Of a stretch of 40,993 nt of DNA, positions 16,711-25,300 are shown one piece after another. The first letter of the stretch is position 1, and every line of letters starts with the position of its first letter. Both the position numbers and the translations under genes were made by a program. The DNA is from Hominifimenecus microfluidus (GTDB lineage: Bacteria > Bacillota > Clostridia > Lachnospirales > Lachnospiraceae), in assembly GCA_020687485.1 (NCBI GenBank), contig JAJEQR010000035.1, positions 1 to 40,993 of the forward strand. The letters are read 5' to 3'. The notes beneath the pieces were generated by a model, which made no database searches, was not told the origin of the DNA, and saw only the letters and a list, made by a program, of their open reading frames with translations.

Positions 16711-17136
16711 CTATTCCCCCCAGCGCGCTTCTGCCATTGCGGTCAGGTCGAATCCGTACTCCTCCAGGATCTCCTTCGCCTCTCTATAGGTTTGCTCCAT
16801 CAGCTTCGGACATTTCAGCACGCGGTTACCCATATCATCATTCAGAATATCCCCGCAGTTCATGCTCCCGTAGGTGTCCTCGAACCACTCTGCCAGCTCC
16901 GGAATCATGTCCACCGCGGCTGCGCTGTCGAAATAGCTCATCATACAGGCTGCGCCGGAAAATGCTCCACACATCAGGCCGCAGTTCATGCCGTTGCAAA
17001 GCCCGGACATGACTCTTATCATCGATTCATTCTCTTCGCCTTTCATCTCCAGCGCCAGCTGCATCATGATCTGCGCGCAACCCTTACCCTGCTGACGAAG
17101 CTCATGAAGTCTCCGAATATCTGCTTCCATTGCCAT
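16711..17136 (-). CDS. C_GCAxxG_C_C family protein (DVU_1555-like)
   Basis: This Cys-rich protein of about 141 residues carries the family signature as GKGCAQIMMQ, then CNGMNCGLMCGAFSGAACMM, then NCGDIL and a final Cys in VLKCPKL. The family is predicted to bind a metal or redox cofactor through these Cys residues. It is the first gene after the promoter at 17214-17242, and the stop joins directly to the next gene. The start is uncertain: ATG at 17136 or 17130 share a G-rich Shine-Dalgarno (AAGGGGGAG), while ATGs at 17169 and 17160 lack one. Its exact role in the cluster is unknown. Confidence 0.85.
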   Translation of the reverse strand: MAMEADIRRLHELRQQGKGCAQIMMQLALEMKGEENESMIRVMSGLCNGMNCGLMCGAFSGAACMMSYFDSAAAVDMIPELAEWFEDTYGSMNCGDILNDDMGNRVLKCPKLMEQTYREAKEILEEYGFDLTAMAEARWGE

Positions 17137-17213
17137 TCTCCCCCTTACTTTCTTTCGCATACTTTTCATTCATTATTTTCGATAACCACCGCAAAATCGG
17201 TGAAGATATCTGA

Positions 17214-17242
17214 AGTATAGTCAACGAATTGAAAAAAGTCAA
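17214..17242 (-). promoter_or_regulatory. Promoter of the C_GCAxxG / fusion-protein operon
   Basis: TTGACT (17237-17242) and TATACT (17214-17219) on the minus strand with a 17-base spacer. It lies about 80 bases upstream of the C_GCAxxG_C_C start codon. Confidence 0.8.
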
Positions 17243-17303
17243 TGCGGTTTCCCGGAGTTGACGGGTTATTTACCTTTCACATATAAGAAGGCGGAAATAT
17301 AGC

Positions 17304-17348
17304 AAAAAGCGCCCGTCATCAGCCCTATCAGCCAATGCACGAACGCTT
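17304..17348 (-). terminator. Intrinsic terminator after the membrane HD-GYP gene
   Basis: In minus-strand RNA a ten-pair outer stem (AAGCGUUCGU with ACGGGCGCUU, with G-U pairs) encloses a seven-pair inner stem and is followed by UUU. It lies 12 bases beyond the gene stop. Confidence 0.65.
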
Positions 17349-17359
17349 CTTAATCTCCC

Positions 17360-19876
17360 TCATGCCTCTTCTGCTTTTACCAGCGAAATCGTACCGTTAT
17401 CCAGGCATTCCACAAATTTTTCAACCAGATTTGGATCAAATTGTTTGCCTGCATCCTGAAGGAGCTTCTCCCTCGCTACGTTTACCGGAAACGCTTTCTT
17501 ATAACAGCGATTTGATGTCATGGCATCGAAGGAATCTGCCACGCACAGGATACGTGCAGTCAACGGAATATCTTCCCCCGCAATTCTTCGCGGATATCCT
17601 TTACCGTCATAACGTTCATGATGACCGATGACAGCAGGAATAACATAATCCAGCGACGGCAGGTGACGAATAATATCAATCGATGCTTCCACATGCCCCT
17701 TGATCGTCTCGTATTCTTCATCTGTCAGACGTCCTGCTTTATTTAATATATATTCCGGAATACCGATTTTACCTACATCATGCAAAAGTGCTGCCTGGCG
17801 GATAATCTCAACCATATCCTCGTTCATTCCAAGTGTTGTTGCCAGTGCTGTTGCATAATAAGCCACATTCGTGGAATGGCTAAAAGTATAATGATCCTTT
17901 GCATCAATAGCTGCCGTCAATGCATAAATCGTTGACTCATACTCCCGATAAATATGTTCGCGGTTCGTTGTGTTTTCATTTTTATTGTTACGGAACATCG
18001 TATCAAAGACCTGTATGCCATTTTTTCCACTATGTTTCACATGATACACCGCAAGATCCACATTTTCCATCAGCTCTTTAACATTTTTTGCAGCATATGG
18101 TGCAGCACTGATTCCTGCACTGACCGTGATTGCCTTCAGCTTCATATCTGTTCTTCGATTATTCATAACGAAAATCTGCTTCGCAATAGATTCCACCAGA
18201 TTTCTGGCAGAGAAAAGGTCATATCCCGGCAATAAAACAGCAAATTCTTTTCCGCCATAGCGGGCTGTATAGCCGCTGTCTCCTACACTGCTTTTGATGA
18301 TTCCCGCAATACACTGCAGGCAAAGATCTCCTTCTTTTACACCATACAACTGATTGTACAACTTAAAATCATCTACGTTGATGATCGCCAATGCCAGTGA
18401 TGCCTCTTTGTTTTTCTCAAACTCTTCATTGAGCACTTCATAGAAGTATTTCCTGTTCAACAAGCCGGTCATCTCATCTGTTCTGGCTTCCAGGCAGGCA
18501 TTCTCATACAGTCTCGCATTTTTAATCGCAATAGATGCCACAGAAGTGATATTGGAAATCAATTCTACTTCATCATACACCAATCTCTTTTTTGCAGAAG
18601 AATCTGTGATCAGAACAACCCCTACCAGATTATCGCCATCTTTTAATCCAGCACAGTAGCGTGTATGATTTTTATCCAACTGGTGTTTCTCTTCTTCCCA
18701 CATGGATTTATATTCCACAGAATAGCGAAAATCCCTGTAAATGATCGGTTCCTCATGTTCCTTCAACCACTGGATCATCGGATTTTCTTCTTCCAGAGCA
18801 AATGCCAGATCACTTAACGGCTGATCACTCGCCACTCCGCGATACGACTCACCAGGCACATTCTGCATACAAACATAGATATTTCCGACATCCATCAACT
18901 CTTTCATTACACGAATCGTTCTATCTAGAATCTCCTGCAGATCCAGCGTTTTTGAAATTGCCGAATTGAATTCTCTGATCTTCTCTGCCTGATGATTTTC
19001 TTCTCTGATAAACACACTGCGGATCAAAAGTCTCCATAAAAATGTAAAAAATGTATAAATCACCAGAAAAATGATAGCCAAAATAAGTGTGTATACCGTC
19101 ATGTTCTTATCCGGCTGTATGCCAGGAATCTTTTGCAGGAATGGAACAATATTTAAAAAAACAAGAATGGAAAACAAAAATCCCACACCATAGCACAAAC
19201 TGGAGGATGCCAGCATCTGCAGTCGAAACAGCCGTCTGCGAATTAGCGCATAAAACAGTAAAAATACATTTACTACACCACTTAAAATATCGATTGGGAA
19301 ACCACTAAAAATCGGAATTCCAAGAAATGCATTTCCAAGGAACAAAGCGAGAATACCCAACACCACCGGCTCATACTGCACCTTTATATTGGGATTTTCT
19401 TTGCAGATCTGCACAAGAACCATAAAAAGATATATCAGAAATATTCCTGCCGGGATAAAAAACACTACAATCGCCGGTTTGATTTCATACACAAACGTAG
19501 AAACTCCATTCTTATCCACCACATTCGGAGATTCGAGGAAGATTCCATACTGCGCATTCAACCAAAAGCAAAGCAGCATAACCACCAGGTATATTTTCCC
19601 CGGAACACCGCTCTTTTTCCCTCCAAAAGCGAGTATAAAACGGCAATACGCATATGGCAACAATAAGATGCCAAGCAAGGAAACCTGATACCAGAATTCA
19701 CAACCTGGCCAGAACTGTGCACGCATAAAAGCAGAGCCGCCGGTCCAGAAAAGCAGACCTAAAAGCACCACCAGAAAACTGTTTATTATTTTATTTCTCT
19801 TTGCCGCCAAAAACATTAACAGCATAAAGCCATAGCACAGCATGGCTATGATTGATATATATCCATATGTTCCCAT
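17360..19876 (-). CDS. Membrane sensor with GAF, degenerate GGDEF and HD-GYP domains
   Basis: This 838-residue protein has about nine membrane segments in the first 290 residues, a GAF-like domain at about 310-470, a GGDEF domain with the signature YGGKEF near 540, and a full HD-GYP domain (HDVGKIG near 697, then HHERYDGKGYP). In the GGDEF motif Lys replaces the acidic metal ligand, so cyclase activity is probably lost and the domain may only bind GTP. The HD-GYP motifs are intact, so the protein is predicted to be a c-di-GMP phosphodiesterase controlled by membrane and GAF signals. AGGGGA precedes the start. It is the third gene of an operon with ICMT-like and GH3 genes. Confidence 0.92.
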   Translation of the reverse strand: MGTYGYISIIAMLCYGFMLLMFLAAKRNKIINSFLVVLLGLLFWTGGSAFMRAQFWPGCEFWYQVSLLGILLLPYAYCRFILAFGGKKSGVPGKIYLVVMLLCFWLNAQYGIFLESPNVVDKNGVSTFVYEIKPAIVVFFIPAGIFLIYLFMVLVQICKENPNIKVQYEPVVLGILALFLGNAFLGIPIFSGFPIDILSGVVNVFLLFYALIRRRLFRLQMLASSSLCYGVGFLFSILVFLNIVPFLQKIPGIQPDKNMTVYTLILAIIFLVIYTFFTFLWRLLIRSVFIREENHQAEKIREFNSAISKTLDLQEILDRTIRVMKELMDVGNIYVCMQNVPGESYRGVASDQPLSDLAFALEEENPMIQWLKEHEEPIIYRDFRYSVEYKSMWEEEKHQLDKNHTRYCAGLKDGDNLVGVVLITDSSAKKRLVYDEVELISNITSVASIAIKNARLYENACLEARTDEMTGLLNRKYFYEVLNEEFEKNKEASLALAIINVDDFKLYNQLYGVKEGDLCLQCIAGIIKSSVGDSGYTARYGGKEFAVLLPGYDLFSARNLVESIAKQIFVMNNRRTDMKLKAITVSAGISAAPYAAKNVKELMENVDLAVYHVKHSGKNGIQVFDTMFRNNKNENTTNREHIYREYESTIYALTAAIDAKDHYTFSHSTNVAYYATALATTLGMNEDMVEIIRQAALLHDVGKIGIPEYILNKAGRLTDEEYETIKGHVEASIDIIRHLPSLDYVIPAVIGHHERYDGKGYPRRIAGEDIPLTARILCVADSFDAMTSNRCYKKAFPVNVAREKLLQDAGKQFDPNLVEKFVECLDNGTISLVKAEEA

Positions 19877-19907
19877 AAATTCCCCTTATCCCGTTCTTTC
19901 TTTACTC

Positions 19908-21524
19908 TTATCTCACTTTATTCAAACACTCCTGTACATCCAGAAGTTCCTTCAGTTCATAATGCGAAGGACTCATCTGATGTATTTTCTTTCCGGTCTT
20001 TTTCTCATAGGCCGCAAAGGTTCCACATGTAAAAATCGTCACCTGCAAAGGATCCATTCCCAAAATCTTTTTCAGATCCCGGTAATCCTGGTCGATATAT
20101 TTGAAATATGTACTCAGTAAATCCTTTAAAATATTTGCACTCATAGCCGTATTAAGCAATGCTTCCCTTTCCAGCTCCACATACATATGCAGATATGGAC
20201 GATTCTTCTCATTGTATTCCTTTGTTGCAACCCAATTTGTGATCGGGAGCTTCGAAAGACCGATCACACTTCGAATTCCGTTCTCCGAAATCCTCGTAAA
20301 TCCGGCAATATCAATGATCCACGGCACCCGGTCTACATATTCAAAGCGCGGAATTCTAGTCTCATCATCCCGATTCTCCAGTCCAACACAACGGTACATA
20401 TCGCCACAACGGTAACGGGCAAACGCTCCACCTTTCAGGATTGTAAATACAAGCTCATATTTTTCTCCGGGTCGTACTTCATCCATCAAATACGTCGGCG
20501 GAATGTAAGAGGGATCCTCATGATTTTTCATCATATCCTTCTCGGTAATAAATTCGTAAAATGCCGTATCCGGGAAGAAATACATTCCTTTTCTTGTCCA
20601 TGTCTCCGTACCCATGATAGAAGGTTCCGTACCGGCAAATAATTCCATCGGCCGAATCCCCCAGAGCGCTTCAAGATCGTCTTTATAACACATATTATCT
20701 GTCCCCGCCACCATAAAGCCTTTCAAATGAAACAGATCTTTGGGAAGCAACGGTCGGTTCTCTTTTTTACAGCGACGCTTTGCCTGCAGCAGACGAAGAA
20801 TCATATGCGTTTTACATTTCATAAGCTTTGACAGCTTGATACCGCCGCCACTCGTCATGGAAGAAAGACTTAAACTTACTGCATAAGCTACACTGCCTAA
20901 CCCAAAGAAAAATCCGAGATCCTTCTGCATTGCCATCTTAAAGCCCAGCTTGTTTCTTTCACTGAAGCTCATATTTACAGCATCGTTTACCGCTGGCAAG
21001 AATTCAATATTGATTTCCTCCCTCAGTGCCAGTGGAAAAAGCCCTGTAGCAAAAGGCAACGGTGCAAGCGCATACAGAAACTTATCTGTAGCTGCCACAT
21101 CAAAAGATCCCTTTTCTTTACTCGTCGATAAGATCAGACATGCTGTGACATTATTTCGATACGTATCCAGCATACTTCTGGTATACGGTGCTACCTTGAT
21201 CGGATGCTTTCCACCTTCCCAGGTTGTCTGTATCCAGATGACAGGATTTCCCGGAAGCATATCCGGTTGCTTTGTAAGCAAAACATCCGCATAATCTTCA
21301 TAGCTTGTCAACGGTACCATTTTTCGGAATTCATCCAGATTTTTCGGATATTTTCCTTTTAAAATGGATTGTCCCAAACCACAGTTGCTCCACAACTGAA
21401 TCTGTTCCTCCATCAGCCTACGCTGAATTTTCATATATCCATCCATCGACAGATCCAAGAATCCACAGTACTGCTGCCAGATTTCTTTATACTGTTGCTT
21501 TTTTAATTTCTCTTCCAAATTCAT
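19908..21524 (-). CDS. GH3-family adenylate-forming enzyme
   Basis: This 538-residue protein resembles GH3 proteins, which in plants join hormones to amino acids through an acyl adenylate. Recognisable parts are TTWEGGKHPIKVAP, the run LFAGTEPSIMGTETW, the late RYRCGDMYRC and the DIAGFTRISENG segment. Bacterial GH3 relatives are mostly uncharacterised. It lies 20 bases after the ICMT-like gene and 31 bases before the HD-GYP gene, so the three are likely cotranscribed from 22176-22204. A joint role in making and methylating a small acyl or prenyl product is conceivable but not shown. Confidence 0.85.
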   Translation of the reverse strand: MNLEEKLKKQQYKEIWQQYCGFLDLSMDGYMKIQRRLMEEQIQLWSNCGLGQSILKGKYPKNLDEFRKMVPLTSYEDYADVLLTKQPDMLPGNPVIWIQTTWEGGKHPIKVAPYTRSMLDTYRNNVTACLILSTSKEKGSFDVAATDKFLYALAPLPFATGLFPLALREEINIEFLPAVNDAVNMSFSERNKLGFKMAMQKDLGFFFGLGSVAYAVSLSLSSMTSGGGIKLSKLMKCKTHMILRLLQAKRRCKKENRPLLPKDLFHLKGFMVAGTDNMCYKDDLEALWGIRPMELFAGTEPSIMGTETWTRKGMYFFPDTAFYEFITEKDMMKNHEDPSYIPPTYLMDEVRPGEKYELVFTILKGGAFARYRCGDMYRCVGLENRDDETRIPRFEYVDRVPWIIDIAGFTRISENGIRSVIGLSKLPITNWVATKEYNEKNRPYLHMYVELEREALLNTAMSANILKDLLSTYFKYIDQDYRDLKKILGMDPLQVTIFTCGTFAAYEKKTGKKIHQMSPSHYELKELLDVQECLNKVR

Positions 21525-21544
21525 AGATTACTACCCCGGATCAA

Positions 21545-22114
21545 TCACTGTTTTCTGATACTATTCAAACATGCCCTTATGCTATCTCTATTCGGTATTA
21601 AAAAGGGTGTTTTTTCCTGATATTCCTTATAATTAAAAAATGTCTGTGGAAAAGTCCACCGATCCTGAAAAATGATATACAGATAATTCCAGAAAATCAT
21701 AAGCAAAAAATAGATTCCCTGTTTCCATCCGCCAAACATTCCCCACATACAAAGATATGCACCTGCAAACCACAAAACTCCAGGATGACGACACACTCCA
21801 TACATACCTTCTGTATATGCAGCACGCAATTTATTTTCTTTACAATATGTTTCTTCAAAGGGAAGAGCAAAAAACAAAGTGTATATAAGAAGTGCAAAGA
21901 AGCCTACGGCACCTGTTCCAAAACCGATCATCCTTCCGATCCTGTGCGGACACTGCCCCCACAAAAGAAAAAGTTCCATGAGCAGCGATACAACCACAAG
22001 AACCGTGCCTACAGCAAAAAATTTTTGAATAATAATATTCTTCTTTTGAATGCTATTGATATCATACATAAAATACAGGAGAAATCCCAAACTCCCCAGA
22101 ATAATCTGCCACAT
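21545..22114 (-). CDS. ICMT-like integral membrane methyltransferase
   Basis: This 189-residue protein has five or six membrane segments. The C-terminal half fits the isoprenylcysteine carboxyl methyltransferase and phospholipid methyltransferase fold, with YGVCRHPGVLWFAG and the late FFNYKEYQEKTPFLIP pattern that binds SAM. GGAGTG precedes the ATG at 22114. It is the first gene of the three-gene operon. Bacterial relatives methylate lipids or unknown small molecules; the target here is unknown. Confidence 0.78.
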   Translation of the reverse strand: MWQIILGSLGFLLYFMYDINSIQKKNIIIQKFFAVGTVLVVVSLLMELFLLWGQCPHRIGRMIGFGTGAVGFFALLIYTLFFALPFEETYCKENKLRAAYTEGMYGVCRHPGVLWFAGAYLCMWGMFGGWKQGIYFLLMIFWNYLYIIFQDRWTFPQTFFNYKEYQEKTPFLIPNRDSIRACLNSIRKQ

Positions 22115-22175
22115 TTTTTCACTCCAGATTTTGTATTCAACTAATAGTACAAATAGAATTCGTCATTTATAATAA

Positions 22176-22204
22176 ATTATAATAAAAAAGGCCATAAATA
22201 GCAA
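22176..22204 (-). promoter_or_regulatory. Promoter of the ICMT-GH3-HD-GYP operon
   Basis: TTGCTA (22199-22204) and TATAAT (22176-22181) on the minus strand with a 17-base spacer. It lies about 60 bases upstream of the ICMT-like start codon in a very AT-rich stretch. Confidence 0.8.
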
Positions 22205-22308
22205 GCGCATTTTGCCCATTTCAGGGATTTCGCTTCTAGCTTTATATTTTTATAACGTTTTATAACGAATTCTTTTTTCTTAAAAGCAAGATTTCTGATA
22301 TTCTATTT

Positions 22309-22342
22309 AAAAAAGTCCACCGGGGAATACTCCCCGGTGGAC
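22309..22342 (-). terminator. Intrinsic terminator of the giant secreted protein gene
   Basis: A perfect 12-bp stem (22315-22326 with 22331-22342), a four-base loop and TTTTTT on the minus strand lie about 20 bases after the stop codon. Confidence 0.95.
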
Positions 22343-22363
22343 AAATACTACTTCTATAAATGC

Positions 22364-25300
22364 TTATCTGCTAATTCCATAAGAACTGCAGAGACTTCCG
22401 AATTCCGGAGAATTGATGAATCCATCCAGAATCTCCTCTTTGCTGCTGCCCTGATCCAGAAGCTTTACCCAGGCGTTCAGACCTGCCGCATCCGGCTTCC
22501 GATTCAGATATGTACTGTAGCAGATCGTTACGAAATCACGATTCGAAAGATTTCTCTTCGTAAATTCCTGACTGAAGAAGAATCCCTTCGAAAGCTCTCC
22601 GGCTCCGGTCTGATGACGGATCAGCTGTCCGGTCCATGCGTCAAGACCGGCACGATCCCACTTTCTTCCCAGAACCAGTGTATATAGCCGGCTCACAAAG
22701 GAAGTCGCCATCTCGTTCTGATCCGCGATCTCCGTGGAAGCAAAACTTCCCTTCCGGATTCCGTAGATAAGGCACAGCTTCTCAAATTCCGGAGAATTCG
22801 TGAAGCCTGCCACTACATAGCGGCGGGTCATGCCTTCCTGCAGCTTGCTGATCCATGCCTCCAGTCCGGCTGCATCCGGATCACGGTCAAGAATCGTGCG
22901 GTACAGGTTTCTTACAAACTCTTCATCGCTTACGTTTTTGCTTTCGTATTCTCTGCTGAATACGAAGTTGGCAACAGTCTCCGAGCCGCCTTCCGTTCCT
23001 TCTGTCAGAACCTTCACCCAGCTGTCAAATCCGGCTTTATCCGCTTTTCGTCCCAGAATGTTCTCATACAGACGATTCACGAAACCGTTCACACCGCCAT
23101 TCTCTTCTTCATCCTGTGCGGTCTTCAGCTGTTCATAACGGGCTCTTGCCTGCTGCAGGATCGGATAATTTACAACACGAGACTGCTCTTCTTCACTCAG
23201 CTGCGCATATGCATTCTCAGCAGCTTCGATTGCGCTGCCGCTCTCCAGCGTAACCCTTCCGATATCTGAAATCATACGTTCTACTGCATCGATTCGCAGC
23301 AAACTCTCGTACTTTGCTCTTGCTTCGGTCAGAATCTCCAGCTTCTCCACATATGCCTTCTGATCTTCCGTCAGCTGCGCGTACGCGTTCTCTGCCGTAA
23401 GAATCGCATTTCCGCTGTCTGTCGTAACAACACCGATGTTCCGGATCAACTGATCCACAGCGGCCGCCGCTTCGCGATCCGCCTGCTCTTTCTCTGCCTG
23501 CGCGATCAGCTCTTTCAATGCTTCTGCAGTGGCTGTCAGGCGATTCACCTGATCTTCGGTAATGTACTGCTTCTGATCTTCGGTCAGAGCTTCATACGCA
23601 GCTTCTGCCTCCTCGATCTGACTGCGCTGTTCCAGCGTGATCTGATCTGCTGCCGGAAGCGCATCAATCTTCGCTGCTACACCAGCGGCTACCTCCCGAT
23701 CTGCTTCCTCCTTATCGGCTGCTGCCTGCAGTTCGGCAATTCGTGCCTCCGCCGCTTCCAGAGTATATTTCTCGCCTTCAGATACATAACTCTTCTGTGC
23801 TTCCGTCAGCGCATCATATGCATTTCTCGCTGCCGCTACAGAAGCGCCATCGGAAAGCTGCAGCTCGTCCACAGCCGGAAGTGCCAGGATCATCTCCTTC
23901 ACCTTTGCGGCTGCTGCACGATCCGCTGCTTCCTGAAGCAGATCCGCGTACTGGCTCTCGGCATCCGTCAGAACACTATAGTTTTTCACTTCCGCCTTCT
24001 GCTCTTCACTTAAAGCATCGTAGGCAATTCTTGCTGCGTCGATCGCAGGCTTGCTGTCCAGCGTAACTTCACCGATCGCATCGATCAGTTTTTCTGTATC
24101 CATTGCCGGATTCACTTCTACAGTTACCTTACAGATCGCCGGGCTGCTTACATGACTTCCTTCTGCAACCAGATAATAGCTGCCTGCTTCATCGAAGATA
24201 TAAGCAAAGCTTCCGTTCTCTCCGGTAACGGCAATCTCATTCTCCTGCGTCAGTTCGTCTGTCAGGCTTGCCACGGCATGAATCTTTACACCGGCTGCCA
24301 CGGTATCCACAGGTTCTGCGGTTCCAATGTTCATAAATGCACGGCGCAGTACCAGAGTATCGCCCTTGCCTGCCATAACATCAACCGTTTCCGCCGCACT
24401 GCCGTCCGGCAGTACAAAGTACGGGAATCCGGCGTCCGGATTGGTGTAGAATCCGCTGTCGCTGTACATGGCAATCTCAATTAAATCGCCGTCCTCCAGC
24501 GTGATATAATCCGCTGAAGCACCGATACCTGCCTGCATCACAGGGAATGCATGATTCAGGAAATAAGTCATATTCTGACCATTGCCCCAGAACTTCTGGA
24601 AATACAGATGTGCAAAGTTACCGCTCACGGTCATGGCATCCGTTCCGTTCTGAAGAGTCTCATCCACATCCAGATAATACGTCTCCAGCATACGGATCAT
24701 CAGATGCAGCACCGTTGGCTGCTTCACTGTTTCCCCATTGGACTTCAGCGTATAATCCTCCAGTCCGTACGGCGCCAGGTCAAACCACTCGACGGTCATC
24801 GGTACTTCCGCAAGGATCGTGCTGTCTGCATCATTTCCGGTCACATAGGAACCATCCTCCGACAGTGAGAAGTACACGGTCTTCTTGTCCTGCTCGCCGG
24901 TGGAAGGACGGTTGATCGTCCAATGCGCATATACGGTTGTATCCTCTTCGAATACGGTTTCCTCCGTGATCTGTTCACCCTCCACCGGATCAGTGAACCA
25001 TCCGTCAAAGTGATAATTCCAGCGATATGCCGCAGGAATCTGAGGCAGCGTTCCGTTCTCCTGCACAATTACATTCAGCGTATCACAGGTTCCGCCTGCC
25101 GCGTTAAAGGTCACCAGGAAGCCCCCGTTCTCCCATACGAGAACCGGATAACCGTTGTTGATATTTCTGCTGTCCTTCGTATAGCAGGTCATATAGGCAT
25201 CACGGTTCAGCTCGCTGACGAAGGAATCCGCCTTCATCTGCTCCGCAGTACGCATCTTGGCACCATTCGCCTTATAAGCCGCTGAAAGCGGTCCCTGGTA

